From: Ruminiclostridium papyrosolvens C7
Lineage (GTDB): Bacteria; Bacillota; Clostridia; Acetivibrionales; DSM-1351
DNA: 64,000 nt
Assembly: GCF_000421965.1 (NCBI RefSeq)
Contig: NZ_ATAY01000020.1
Coordinates: forward strand, 372,001-436,000
Direction: 5' to 3'
This document shows, piece after piece, positions 1-8,362 of the stretch (positions within the stretch are counted from its first letter, which is position 1; the number at the start of each line of letters is the position of its first letter). A program made the translations under genes and the position numbers. The notes under the pieces are model-generated. The model ran no database searches, was not told the DNA's origin, and saw only the letters and a list, made by a program, of their open reading frames with translations.

Positions 1-1
1 A

Positions 2-265
2 TCAGTTATGAAGATTGTGGAAAGAGCAGTTGTATCGTCAAAACGTGAAGGAGTAATTAGCGAAAGTCATGCAGAACAGGGTGCCGTAGCAGGTGCAACA
101 AGAGAGGCCATATCCCAGATAATGCCAAAGGCAATAGGGTTGAATGTCGGAGGAAAAATCGGAATAGCTAGGTATAAGGATCATGTAAGTGTAGCCGTGT
201 TTTTCGGTATAGGTCTCTTGAATTTGAATGAGGTTTCAATAGGACTTGGACATAGAGTCGTATAG
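2..265 (+). CDS. HutP-family RNA-binding regulator (3' part; 5' end outside window)
   Basis: The reading frame is open to the window edge, so the ATG at 8 is probably internal and the true start lies upstream. The 87 visible residues match the C-terminal part of HutP, the L-histidine- and Mg-dependent antiterminator of Bacillus hut operons: a conserved 'SHAEQGAVAGATREAI' helix, a glycine-rich strand region, and a terminal 'GLGHRVV'. In B. subtilis HutP three histidines bind the metal; here the first and last seem kept, while the middle one aligns with a glycine. No histidine-utilisation gene is nearby; chorismate mutase follows 31 bp later, possibly co-transcribed. The family is clear, but the RNA target and ligand are unknown. 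Confidence 0.75.
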   Translation, partial: SVMKIVERAVVSSKREGVISESHAEQGAVAGATREAISQIMPKAIGLNVGGKIGIARYKDHVSVAVFFGIGLLNLNEVSIGLGHRVV

Positions 266-296
266 TTTTAAAATACCAATTTATAAGGAGACACTA

Positions 297-659
297 ATGG
301 CTGTAAGAGCGGTAAGAGGAGCAATAACGGTATCGGAAAACACTAAAGAGTTAATTTGGGAAGGAACAAAAGAGCTTCTTGTAGAAATTATAGAAAGAAA
401 TTCTTTAGTAAATACAGATATAATAAGTGTAATATTTACGGCTACACAGGATTTGAATGCAACTTTTCCGGCAGTAGCTGCAAGACAAATAGGTTGGAAC
501 GATATTCCGCTTATGTGTACAAACGAAATTAATGTTCCGGGCAGTCTGGAAAAATGCATACGAGTGCTGATACACATTAATACTGAAAAGAGTAACGTCG
601 AAATAAATCACGTATATCTTAAAGGAGCTAAGGTATTAAGGCCCGACTTAGTTAAGTAG
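297..659 (+). CDS. aroH: Chorismate mutase, AroH type
   Basis: This enzyme rearranges chorismate to prephenate in phenylalanine/tyrosine synthesis (cytosolic trimer). The 120-residue length and sequence fit the monofunctional AroH class of B. subtilis. Active-site residues are visible: R7, F57, C74, E77, R89 and Y107, the last four one position earlier than in B. subtilis because of a one-residue deletion. The open frame reaches back to 246, but the ATG at 297 is preceded by AAGGAG (285-290) and gives the family-standard N terminus 'MAVRAVRGAIT'. It sits between the HutP-like gene and cmk on the same strand. Confidence 0.93.
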   Translation: MAVRAVRGAITVSENTKELIWEGTKELLVEIIERNSLVNTDIISVIFTATQDLNATFPAVAARQIGWNDIPLMCTNEINVPGSLEKCIRVLIHINTEKSNVEINHVYLKGAKVLRPDLVK

Positions 660-695
660 TAGCAGACGTAAGATAAATACAATACAAGAAACGGA

Positions 696-1376
696 ATGAT
701 AAGAATGCCAAAGAGCATAGCAATAGATGGTCCGGCAGGTGCCGGGAAAAGTACAATTGCCAAAAAGGTTTCAGCCGAGCTTGGCTTTATATACCTTGAT
801 ACTGGAGCAATGTATAGGGCAGTAGCGTTGAAGGCAATAGAAAGTGGTGTTGATACCAAGTCAAGGGAAGATATAATCAGGATAATTGATAATATAAATA
901 TATCCATTACACATGATGACAATGTCCAGAAGATTTTTTTGGATGGTCGTGATGTTTCAGAGGATATAAGAACGGGGGAAGTATCTGCAGGTGCTGCAAA
1001 TGTGGCAGCTATTAAAGAAGTAAGACTAAAAATGGTTGAACTTCAAAGGAAGATTGCAGGTGAGAAAGATGTTGTTATGGATGGCAGAGATATAGGTTCA
1101 TATGTACTTCCTCAGGCAAATCTTAAAATATTTTTAACTGCAGATATTGATGAAAGAGCTAAGCGGAGATATGAAGAACTTGTTTTGAAAGGTCAGCAGG
1201 TTAATTTGGATGAAGTCAGAGAAGATATGCGCAATAGGGATAATAACGATATGTCAAGAGCTTTTGCCCCCCTCAAAAAAGTACCTGATGCTGTTGAGAT
1301 AGATTCTACTTCCATGACAATAGAGGAAGTTGCAGAGAGAATACTTTATTTCTATAAAAATTATGCAAACATATAA
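696..1376 (+). CDS. cmk: Cytidylate kinase
   Basis: It phosphorylates CMP and dCMP with ATP in pyrimidine nucleotide recycling. The protein has 226 residues, usual for the bacterial short form. The P-loop GPAGAGKST lies at residues 12-20, followed by the 'YLDTGAMYRA' substrate-binding segment and 'VMDGRDIGSYVLP'. An alternative ATG at 705 would remove three residues; neither has a strong Shine-Dalgarno (only ACGGA before 696). The ispH-rpsA fusion starts 17 bp after the stop. The cmk / ispH / rpsA order is a familiar clostridial and Bacillus-like arrangement. Confidence 0.95.
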   Translation: MIRMPKSIAIDGPAGAGKSTIAKKVSAELGFIYLDTGAMYRAVALKAIESGVDTKSREDIIRIIDNINISITHDDNVQKIFLDGRDVSEDIRTGEVSAGAANVAAIKEVRLKMVELQRKIAGEKDVVMDGRDIGSYVLPQANLKIFLTADIDERAKRRYEELVLKGQQVNLDEVREDMRNRDNNDMSRAFAPLKKVPDAVEIDSTSMTIEEVAERILYFYKNYANI

Positions 1377-1393
1377 ATTGTGAGGTCGATTTA

Positions 1394-3412
1394 ATGGAAC
1401 TGGTTATCGCAAATACCGCCGGGTTTTGCTTTGGAGTAAATAATGCGGTTAAAATAGTATCTGATTTGGCGACAAAATCAGAACATAAAATATATACACT
1501 AGGACCTATAATTCATAATGATCAGGTAGTACAAAAACTTACAAATTACGGAGTTACCACAATAAACAATCCGGAAGAGGCGGAGGCGCCTGCAAAGGTG
1601 GTCATAAGAGCTCATGGTGTAGGCCCACAGGTTATTGAAAGATTGAAAATCCGTGGACTTGAGGTAGTAGACGCTTCGTGTCCTTATGTAGAAAAAATAC
1701 ACGGCTTGGTCAACAAGAAGTATAGGGAAGGTTACCAGATAATTATAGCGGGCGATAAGACCCATCCTGAGATAATAGGAATAAACGGATGGTGCGATGA
1801 TAGTGCCTTTATCATTGAAGATGAGGATAATGTTGATGATCTGCCCGACATCAAAAAAAAGATATGTATTGTTGCTCAAACTACATTTATTCGTGAGAAA
1901 TGGGAAAAAATTATACTTAGATTAAATAAAAGGTTTGAAAATGTTTTAAAATTTGATACAATATGTAATGCGACAGACAAAAGACAAACTGAAGCAGAAA
2001 AAATTTCAAAAATGGTTGACATGGTGTTGGTTATTGGCGGAAATAACAGTTCCAATACCAATAAACTTTATCAAATTTGTAAGGCAAATTGTGATAATAC
2101 ATTTAAAGTACAAACAGCCGATGATATTCCACCGGTTGATATAAAAAAAATTAAAAAAATTGGTATTACTGCAGGGGCGTCAACACCTGACTGGGTAATC
2201 AAGGAGGTTATTCATAAAATGAGTGAATTAAATAGACAGGATATGGAAATGAGCTTTGCTGATGCTTTTGAAAGCTCACTCGTAACTTTGACTACGGGTC
2301 AGATTACAAAAGGTAAAATTATTGGATATAACCATAATGAAGTATTTATTGACATGGGGTATAAATCAGACGGAATTATTCCAATGCAGGAGTTTTCTGA
2401 TGATCCGGACTTTAATCCTGAAAAATCACTTAAGGTTGGAGACGAGATTGACGTTTTTGTAGTAAGGGTAAACGATGGTGAAGGCAATGTTCTTCTGAGC
2501 AAGAAGAGGGTTGATGCCGTTAAGGGATGGGATGTAATTGAAAGTGCATTTGAGAACAAGCAGCCTGTAAAGGTTAAAGTTACAGAAAAGGTTAACGGCG
2601 GTGTAATTGGTAATGCAAGTGGTGTTAGAGTATTTATTCCTGCTTCACAAATCAGTGACAGATTCATTAAGGATCTTTCTGAATTTGTAAAACAGGTTTT
2701 ACAGGTCGAAATTATAGAATTAAATAAGCAAAAAAGAAAAATAGTTGGTTCAGCAAGAACTTTAATTGAAAAGAATAAGGAAGCTGCATCCAGCGTTATA
2801 TGGAATAATATCGAAATAGGAAAGACATACAAAGGTCAGGTAAAGAGCCTTATGGACTTCGGTGCTTTTGTAGATATCGGCGGAGTAGACGGACTTGTAC
2901 ACCTTAGTGAACTTTCATGGAGCAAGATAAAGCATCCTTCTGAGGTTGTTAAGGTTGGAGATGAGATAATTGTTTCCGTTCTGGATTTTGACAAGGAAAA
3001 GAAGCGTATTTCACTTGGCTACAAGAAACAAGCAGATAACCCATGGGCAAAGGCATTGGAAAAATATCAGGTAGGTAATGTAGTTTCAGGTAAGGTTGTA
3101 AGACTTGTGCCATTTGGTGCATTTGTTGAACTCGAAGAAGGAATTGACGGATTGGTTCATATCTCCCAGATTTCATCAGTTCGCTTGGGTAAGCCGAGTG
3201 ATGCTTTGACAGTTGGTCAGCAGGTTGAAGCAAAGATAATTGAATTTGATGCTGAAACAAAGAAAATCAGTCTTAGCATAAAGGAAGTTAACCCAATTGA
3301 TCCTGCAGGAGCTAAAAAGGATGAAGGTCTTTCAGCGACTGAACAGGAAGAACTTCCAAAAGAACATGTTGAAGATATGACTAACACAATTGGTGAGAGC
3401 GTTAAAGGATAA
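1394..3412 (+). CDS. ispH-rpsA: Bifunctional IspH (HMBPP reductase) - ribosomal protein S1 fusion
   Basis: This is one 672-residue reading frame. Residues 1-280 are IspH, the last enzyme of the MEP isoprenoid pathway, with the three Fe-S cysteines C12, C96 and C191 and catalytic E126 in 'HPE'. Residues about 302-371, 388-455, 475-543 and 560-629 are four S1 RNA-binding domains; the last two have the classic 'FGAFVDIGGVDGLVHLSEL' pattern. The tail is acidic. The fusion is known in Clostridia, where it replaces a separate rpsA; why a [4Fe-4S] enzyme is tied to an mRNA-binding protein is not settled. The start ATG at 1394 has GAGGT upstream. A hairpin terminator follows. No frameshift or stop separates the halves. 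Confidence 0.95.
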   Translation: MELVIANTAGFCFGVNNAVKIVSDLATKSEHKIYTLGPIIHNDQVVQKLTNYGVTTINNPEEAEAPAKVVIRAHGVGPQVIERLKIRGLEVVDASCPYVEKIHGLVNKKYREGYQIIIAGDKTHPEIIGINGWCDDSAFIIEDEDNVDDLPDIKKKICIVAQTTFIREKWEKIILRLNKRFENVLKFDTICNATDKRQTEAEKISKMVDMVLVIGGNNSSNTNKLYQICKANCDNTFKVQTADDIPPVDIKKIKKIGITAGASTPDWVIKEVIHKMSELNRQDMEMSFADAFESSLVTLTTGQITKGKIIGYNHNEVFIDMGYKSDGIIPMQEFSDDPDFNPEKSLKVGDEIDVFVVRVNDGEGNVLLSKKRVDAVKGWDVIESAFENKQPVKVKVTEKVNGGVIGNASGVRVFIPASQISDRFIKDLSEFVKQVLQVEIIELNKQKRKIVGSARTLIEKNKEAASSVIWNNIEIGKTYKGQVKSLMDFGAFVDIGGVDGLVHLSELSWSKIKHPSEVVKVGDEIIVSVLDFDKEKKRISLGYKKQADNPWAKALEKYQVGNVVSGKVVRLVPFGAFVELEEGIDGLVHISQISSVRLGKPSDALTVGQQVEAKIIEFDAETKKISLSIKEVNPIDPAGAKKDEGLSATEQEELPKEHVEDMTNTIGESVKG

Positions 3413-3448
3413 TTTTCGATTATACTTTTCATTTTAAATAATTATAAT

Positions 3449-3478
3449 AAAGGATGTACATTGGTACATCCTTTATTT
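3449..3478 (+). terminator. Intrinsic terminator after ispH-rpsA
   Basis: A perfect 11-bp stem (3449-3459 with 3464-3474) closes a 4-nt loop and is followed by a short AT tail. It sits 37 bp after the stop codon. Confidence 0.7.
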
Positions 3479-3560
3479 AAGTGTAAAAACATCATCGTAC
3501 CTCATTCTGAATATAATACTGTATAAAAAAACGTAATAATAAACCAATGAGGAGGTTCAT

Positions 3561-4352
3561 ATGGATTACGAAGGCTTTAAAGAAGAAATTTTCAAAATGA
3601 CTAAGATAAATCTCACTCTCTACAAAGAAAAGCAAATGAAAAGAAGAATCGATGCACTTATAAGAAAGAATAATTATAGTACATACAAGGATTACGTCCA
3701 GGCATTAAAAGATAATAAGGAATTGTTCAAGGAATTTATAAATTACCTCACGATAAATGTGTCTGAGTTTTACAGAAATCCGGATCAATGGTCAGTTTTG
3801 GAGAAAGAAATTTTTCCGCTTTTGCTGAGCAAAAAAAAGAAGCTGACAATATGGAGTGCCGCATGTTCTACAGGAGATGAACCATACACACTTGTTATGG
3901 TACTAAACAAACTTATGCCTCTTAGCTCAATAAAGATACTTGCAACAGATATAGACATGGGAGCTATAGAAAAGGCAAAAACTGGTATATATAATGCTAA
4001 AAGTGTCGAGAATTTACCACAGGAGTTTAAAACCAAGTATTTTACAATTTTGGGTGAAAGCTATAAAATAAAGGATGAAGTAAAGAATTGTGTTGAGTTC
4101 AAGCAGCACAATCTCTTAAGAGAACCTTATCCTACCAACATTGATTTAATAGTTTGCAGAAACGTGTTAATTTACTTTACAGAGGAAGCAAAAACAGAAA
4201 TATACAAGAAATTTAATATGGCTTTAAATCATCAGGGTATACTTTTTGTGGGAAGTACGGAACAGCTTATAATGGCAAATAAGTACAATTTTAAATCACT
4301 GAAGACATTTTTCTATATAAAGGATTCAGATAATTTTAATTATTCGGTTTAA
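3561..4352 (+). CDS. cheR: CheR-type chemoreceptor glutamate methyltransferase
   Basis: This SAM-dependent enzyme methylates glutamates on chemotaxis receptors. The protein has 263 residues: an N-terminal helical CheR_N domain (about 1-70), the 'NVSEFYRNPDQW' hinge, the SAM-binding 'WSAACSTGDEPYTL' motif and 'CRNVLIYF', all diagnostic of CheR. There is no C-terminal TPR, so it is the plain, not the fused, form. GAGGAGG lies five bases before the ATG. It stands alone between two terminators with no other chemotaxis gene nearby, so its receptor partners are elsewhere in the genome. Confidence 0.92.
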   Translation: MDYEGFKEEIFKMTKINLTLYKEKQMKRRIDALIRKNNYSTYKDYVQALKDNKELFKEFINYLTINVSEFYRNPDQWSVLEKEIFPLLLSKKKKLTIWSAACSTGDEPYTLVMVLNKLMPLSSIKILATDIDMGAIEKAKTGIYNAKSVENLPQEFKTKYFTILGESYKIKDEVKNCVEFKQHNLLREPYPTNIDLIVCRNVLIYFTEEAKTEIYKKFNMALNHQGILFVGSTEQLIMANKYNFKSLKTFFYIKDSDNFNYSV

Positions 4353-4370
4353 AGAAATTATAGAAAATAA

Positions 4371-4404
4371 AAAAGAGTTTGAAATTTAATATTCAAACTC
4401 TTTT
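4371..4404. terminator. Bidirectional terminator between cheR and tRNA-Leu
   Basis: A perfect 13-bp stem (4371-4383 with 4392-4404) has an AT loop and A/T runs at both ends, so it can stop cheR on the plus strand and the tRNA on the minus strand. Its edge touches the tRNA CCA. Confidence 0.8.
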
Positions 4405-4490
4405 GGTGCGGATAACAGGAGTTGAACCTGCATGAAATTGCTTTCACATGGACCTGAACCATGCGCGTCTGCCAATTCCGCCATATCCGC
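4404..4490 (-). tRNA. tRNA-Leu(CAG)
   Basis: Read on the minus strand it folds as a class II tRNA. The 7-bp acceptor is GCGGATA/TATCCGC with discriminator A and an encoded CCA. The anticodon stem CATGG/CCATG encloses the loop TTCAGGT, giving anticodon CAG (reads CUG leucine codons). It has a long variable arm and a T arm with TTCAACT. It is a solitary tRNA gene of 87 nt. Confidence 0.95.
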
Positions 4491-4586
4491 ACGACTTAAC
4501 TGCATTAGTATTTTACTATATGTCTTTTGTTTTTTCAATAGGCAATATTTATTTTATGTGAATTATGGAGAATAACGGAGGTAATT

Positions 4587-5984
4587 ATGAATAATAAGCT
4601 GGAACAGTTCAAGAAAGACGTTAAAAATAAAAAGGTTGCAGTTATGGGAATAGGTATAAGTAATATTCCCTTGATTAAGTATCTCGTAAATTTCGGGGTA
4701 GATGTAACTGCATTTGATAAATCATCGGAAGAAAAACTTACAGATGCTTTCAATGAATTAAAGGGATTGCCTGTTAAATATAGTATTGGACCTGATTATC
4801 TAACAAAATTAAATGGTTTTGATTTGATATTCCGTACCCCGGGTATGAGACCTGATTTGCCTGAACTCGTGCAGGCTATGGAGAACGGTGCTGAGCTTAC
4901 ATCCGAAATGGAAGTGTTTTTTAAATTGTGTCCTGCACAGGTTTTTGCAGTAACTGGAAGCGATGGAAAAACAACTACTACAACCTTGATTTATAAAATA
5001 CTTTCAGAGGAAGGTTATAATTGCTGGCTTGGGGGAAATATAGGGACACCACTATTAAGTAAAATAGATGATGTTGCAGAAACGGACAAGGTAGTATTGG
5101 AACTAAGTAGTTTCCAACTGATGACCATTAAAGACTGTCCGTCAGTTGCAGTTGTTACAAACATAACTCCTAATCACCTTGATGTTCATAAGTCATTGCA
5201 AGAGTACATTGAAGCAAAAAAGAACATTTTTATTAATCAGAACCAAAATGACAAGCTCATTCTTAATTATGACAACGAAATTACAAAGAGTTTTAATTAT
5301 GAGGCTCGTGGTGAATATGTGTACTTTTCAAGATTGAACGACCTTAATGAAGGTGTTGTATATCAAGACGGTAAGATAATGGTTAAAAGAGGTAATAGCA
5401 GCACCGAGATTATAGAAGGTGAAAAAATTAAGATACCAGGAGTTCATAACATAGAGAACTACATGGCTGCAACTGCAGCAACTATAGATTATGTTAAACC
5501 TGAGACCATCGCAAAGATTGCAACTACATTTAATGGTGTTGAACATAGAATAGAACTGGTAAGGGAGCTTAATGGGGTAAAATTCTATAACAGTTCTATT
5601 GACAGCAGCCCTTCAAGAACAATAGCGGCATTAAAAACCTTTAAGAATAAAGTAATTCTTATTGCTGGAGGAAAGGATAAAGGAATACCGTATGATTCAA
5701 TAGGTGAAATTATCGCTGAGAAGGTAAAGTGCCTATTGCTGATAGGTGCTACTGCTTCAAGAATAGAGGAAGCATATAAGAATTATCTACAGCAAAGGGA
5801 CATGGAAAATGAAATAAAAATCATTCATTGTGACAGTTATGAAGAAGTTGTTAAAAAATCGTATGAACAGGCAAAATCCGGTGACTGTATAATTTTATCG
5901 CCTGCAAGCACAAGCTTTGATATGTTTAAAAATTTTGAACACCGTGGAAATGTGTTTAAAGAATTGGTTAATAAGCTTAAATAG
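4587..5984 (+). CDS. murD: UDP-N-acetylmuramoyl-L-alanine--D-glutamate ligase
   Basis: It adds D-glutamate to UDP-MurNAc-L-Ala in cytosolic peptidoglycan precursor synthesis. At 465 residues it has the Mur-ligase layout: an N-terminal Rossmann domain ('VAVMGIGISNIPL'), the central ATPase P-loop 'VTGSDGKTTTT' with 'NITPNHLDVH', and a C-terminal domain with 'SIDSSPSRTIAAL'. GGAGG lies before the ATG. It is away from any division and cell-wall (dcw) cluster and is flanked by the tRNA and a terminator, so it is probably a single-gene unit. Confidence 0.93.
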   Translation: MNNKLEQFKKDVKNKKVAVMGIGISNIPLIKYLVNFGVDVTAFDKSSEEKLTDAFNELKGLPVKYSIGPDYLTKLNGFDLIFRTPGMRPDLPELVQAMENGAELTSEMEVFFKLCPAQVFAVTGSDGKTTTTTLIYKILSEEGYNCWLGGNIGTPLLSKIDDVAETDKVVLELSSFQLMTIKDCPSVAVVTNITPNHLDVHKSLQEYIEAKKNIFINQNQNDKLILNYDNEITKSFNYEARGEYVYFSRLNDLNEGVVYQDGKIMVKRGNSSTEIIEGEKIKIPGVHNIENYMAATAATIDYVKPETIAKIATTFNGVEHRIELVRELNGVKFYNSSIDSSPSRTIAALKTFKNKVILIAGGKDKGIPYDSIGEIIAEKVKCLLLIGATASRIEEAYKNYLQQRDMENEIKIIHCDSYEEVVKKSYEQAKSGDCIILSPASTSFDMFKNFEHRGNVFKELVNKLK

Positions 5985-5994
5985 TATGGAATCT

Positions 5995-6020
5995 AAAGGG
6001 GCTGCTTCAACAGCCTCTTT
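5995..6020 (+). terminator. Terminator after murD
   Basis: A 10-bp stem with one G-U pair (5995-6004 with 6011-6020) and a 6-nt loop starts 10 bp after the murD stop, at the convergent junction with the minus-strand gene ending at 6039. Confidence 0.65.
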
Positions 6021-6038
6021 ACTAAATATTGCAGATAT

Positions 6039-6779
6039 TTAATCTGGCTTCTTTTCTGTTAGGTTTTTCCAATAACGCTTAGGCATAAAATTCTTTTGTA
6101 GTTTAGGATTTATTTTATTCTTTATTGCTATATGCTTATAGTAATTTTTCCAGAGAGCCTGAAATTTGAGTTCATCTGCATGAAGTTCCGGGATAGTGGA
6201 CAGATCCATATAGGAAAGCAGCATTTTTTTTGTGTTGTACAAAGAAGCAATTTTTCGTTTCGTATCATGTATTATCCAGTTCTGATCTGCAAAGCGGTTC
6301 TTAAAGTGAGGAGATATAAAAGAAATTATATTGTGGTCCGGCTGAATTTTTGCATAATAAATACCACCTTCCAAAAGCTCGAAACGAAGCAATCCAAGCA
6401 TTCTATGACACTCCATTCCTACTTTTCTGGCAGGAATCAATACATCCAAAACGGTTTTGTCACCAAGCATACTGTCTATGCGCATACCAATTTTAAATCC
6501 AAGACGAATATATTTTAGAATCCACATTTCACGCCCTTCAATCTCCGAAAAGAAACATCTTTGAAGATTTTCAAGACTTTCCGCAGAAATCTTGTGCAGT
6601 ATTGCTTCTTCTACGGCCTTAGCCTTTATAATATCAGTAGTTATGGCTCTGTAATCGTCAATAAGATTTGGTTTATAGCAAAGGCCTGATTCAATATTTG
6701 AAACATCCTGTTTGTCATAATAATAATGATGAACTGCTGTTAAAAAGCAATCCCATGTTCCGTCATAAATGTATATCAC
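6039..6779 (-). CDS. DUF4130-type putative DNA metabolism protein, partner of the radical SAM protein
   Basis: The 246-residue protein begins 'MIYIYDGTWDCFLTAVHHYYY' and carries 'PARKVGMECHRMLGLLRF' centrally, the signature of the TIGR03915/DUF4130 family. From memory of that family, it is encoded with the TIGR03916 radical SAM protein, and in other bacteria the domain is fused to a uracil-DNA glycosylase-like domain, hence a presumed DNA role. No catalytic motif can be assigned. Its start overlaps the end of the upstream radical SAM gene by 17 bp, so the two are translationally coupled. A LexA-type box precedes the operon. No activity has been shown that I know of. Confidence 0.8.
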   Translation of the reverse strand: MIYIYDGTWDCFLTAVHHYYYDKQDVSNIESGLCYKPNLIDDYRAITTDIIKAKAVEEAILHKISAESLENLQRCFFSEIEGREMWILKYIRLGFKIGMRIDSMLGDKTVLDVLIPARKVGMECHRMLGLLRFELLEGGIYYAKIQPDHNIISFISPHFKNRFADQNWIIHDTKRKIASLYNTKKMLLSYMDLSTIPELHADELKFQALWKNYYKHIAIKNKINPKLQKNFMPKRYWKNLTEKKPD

Positions 6780-8148
6780 TTAACAAAAGCCTCCCGTCCT
6801 GCGGTTGATTATAATAGCTCAACCATTGTGGGTTATTTGAAGGAGAGTCTGTTAGAAGAAACTCTGACATGTTTTCTTCAGCTCCGCTATCATTTACGAG
6901 TGAGAATAATGACATCTGTCCTAAAACAGGCTTTTTGCTTTTGGGCTGAAGTTTTGCACTTATCAAGGATTCTTTTACAATAGCTTCATTTGAGCTGTAA
7001 CTGTCAAAAGTTCTACCCTGACAGGTTAAAAAGTGGCCTGCACGTTTCAGGACTACTCCCATTTTTTTTAAGTTATCAAAAGTCAATCTGCCAACCCTTC
7101 TGGCAGTAATAATCCTTTGTGCCGATTTAACGCCTATTCCTGGTACTCTCAAAAGCATTTCATATTCTGCAGAATTTACCTCCACCGGAAACAAATGCAG
7201 ATTTCTCAATGCCCAGTCAGCTTTAGGATCAAGCTCAGGATTAAAATTTGGATTTGTTTTGCTTAGTAATTCATCAGCTTCAAAACCGTAAAACCTCAAA
7301 AGCCAGTCGGCCTGATACAATCGGTGTTCACGTAGGAGAGGGGGCTTGATAAGAGCCGGCAGCCTCGGATCTGTAACGGTTGGTACAAATGCCGAGTAAT
7401 AAACCCTCTTGAGGTTAAAATTGCCGTACAAGGCTTCTGAGAGCTTTAAAATACTGAGATCCTTATCGGGTGTTGCCCCCACAATAAGCTGGGTACTTTG
7501 TCCTGCGGGTACGAAAGAATCTCCCTTTTTGAATAATCGCTTATTTTCCTTGTTTTCTATTATTCTGTTGTTTATCTGATGCATGGGTTTGAGTAAAGCT
7601 TTTTTAGGTTTTTGAGGAGCAAGTACTTCAAGGCCTTTGTCAGATGGCAGTTCTATGTTTACGCTCATTCTATCAACGTACATTCCGGCTTCGTTTATAA
7701 GCCTTTCGTCAGCTCCGGGAATTGCTTTTATATGTATATAACCGAAAAAGCCATGTTCAGTGCGAAGTTTTTTTACGATTTCAAGCATTAATTCCATGGT
7801 ATGGCTTGGATTTCTTAAAACAGCGGAACTTAAAAAAAGTCCTTCTATATAGTTTCTTCTATAAAAATTCATGGTAAGCTCAATAACTTCATCGGCTGTA
7901 AAGCTCGCACGAGGCACGTCATTTGAAGACCTGTTTATACAGTATACGCAGTCGTATATACATTCATTTGACAGTAAAATTTTAAGCAGTGAAACACATC
8001 TCCCGTCATCTGCCCATGTATGGCAGATTCCACATGCATGACTGTCTCCTACACCGTTTTTGTTTTTTCTTGTCCCTCCGCTAGATGAGCAGGAAACGTC
8101 ATACTTTGCTGCATCTGCTAATATACCTAATTTTTCATTCAAGTCCAT
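6763..8148 (-). CDS. Putative DNA modification/repair radical SAM protein
   Basis: This 461-residue protein belongs to the TIGR03916 family. The radical SAM cluster motif is C63-x3-C67-x2-C70 ('CIYDCVYC'). Four more cysteines upstream (C20, C39, C42, C51) could bind another metal or cluster. Near residues 325-350 a helix-hairpin-helix element ('RVPGIGVKSAQRIITARR') resembles non-specific DNA-binding motifs of glycosylases and nucleases. The substrate is unknown. It is first gene of a two-gene operon; its promoter carries a LexA box arranged exactly as at lexA (see 8208-8247). The start ATG is preceded by AGAGGAAAACAAAT, a modest Shine-Dalgarno. Confidence 0.85.
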   Translation of the reverse strand: MDLNEKLGILADAAKYDVSCSSSGGTRKNKNGVGDSHACGICHTWADDGRCVSLLKILLSNECIYDCVYCINRSSNDVPRASFTADEVIELTMNFYRRNYIEGLFLSSAVLRNPSHTMELMLEIVKKLRTEHGFFGYIHIKAIPGADERLINEAGMYVDRMSVNIELPSDKGLEVLAPQKPKKALLKPMHQINNRIIENKENKRLFKKGDSFVPAGQSTQLIVGATPDKDLSILKLSEALYGNFNLKRVYYSAFVPTVTDPRLPALIKPPLLREHRLYQADWLLRFYGFEADELLSKTNPNFNPELDPKADWALRNLHLFPVEVNSAEYEMLLRVPGIGVKSAQRIITARRVGRLTFDNLKKMGVVLKRAGHFLTCQGRTFDSYSSNEAIVKESLISAKLQPKSKKPVLGQMSLFSLVNDSGAEENMSEFLLTDSPSNNPQWLSYYNQPQDGRLLLSDIHL

Positions 8149-8207
8149 ATTTGTTTTCCTCTAAAAATAATTAACTTAAAATCAAGCTGATTTATAAATC
8201 TGAAAAC

Positions 8208-8247
8208 AGTATATCATATTTTATCCAGTAAATCAAACATGTGTTCG
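8208..8247 (-). promoter_or_regulatory. SOS promoter: LexA box over the -35 of the radical SAM operon
   Basis: On the minus strand, TTGATT (8236-8231), a 17-bp spacer and TATACT (8213-8208) form a sigma-A promoter. The LexA-type box CGAACACATGTTTG (8247-8234) overlaps the -35 by three bases. The lexA promoter at 51346-51385 has the same -35, -10, spacer and box offset. Binding is inferred from the match to the CGAACnnnnGTTY consensus of Gram-positive LexA. Confidence 0.75.
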
Positions 8248-8259
8248 AAATGTTTTTGA

Positions 8260-8288
8260 TTGATATTTGTATATTAAAGATATATAAT
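8260..8288 (+). promoter_or_regulatory. Sigma-A promoter for the ACT/DUF711 operon
   Basis: TTGATA (8260-8265), 17 bp, and a perfect TATAAT (8283-8288) lie about 75 bp before the GTG start at 8363. It is divergent from the SOS promoter. Confidence 0.65.
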
Positions 8289-8362
8289 ATAAACCAACTC
8301 TGAATACATCAGGAAGTTTTAATTTAAAACATTATATATAACCATATGCGGGAGGTATTAGC

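Noticed and set aside
2299..2832. 177-codon open frame on the minus strand
   Set aside because: It is the antisense of the S1 domains of ispH-rpsA; the low-complexity Ser/Thr/Leu composition is that of a shadow frame and no ribosome site is present.
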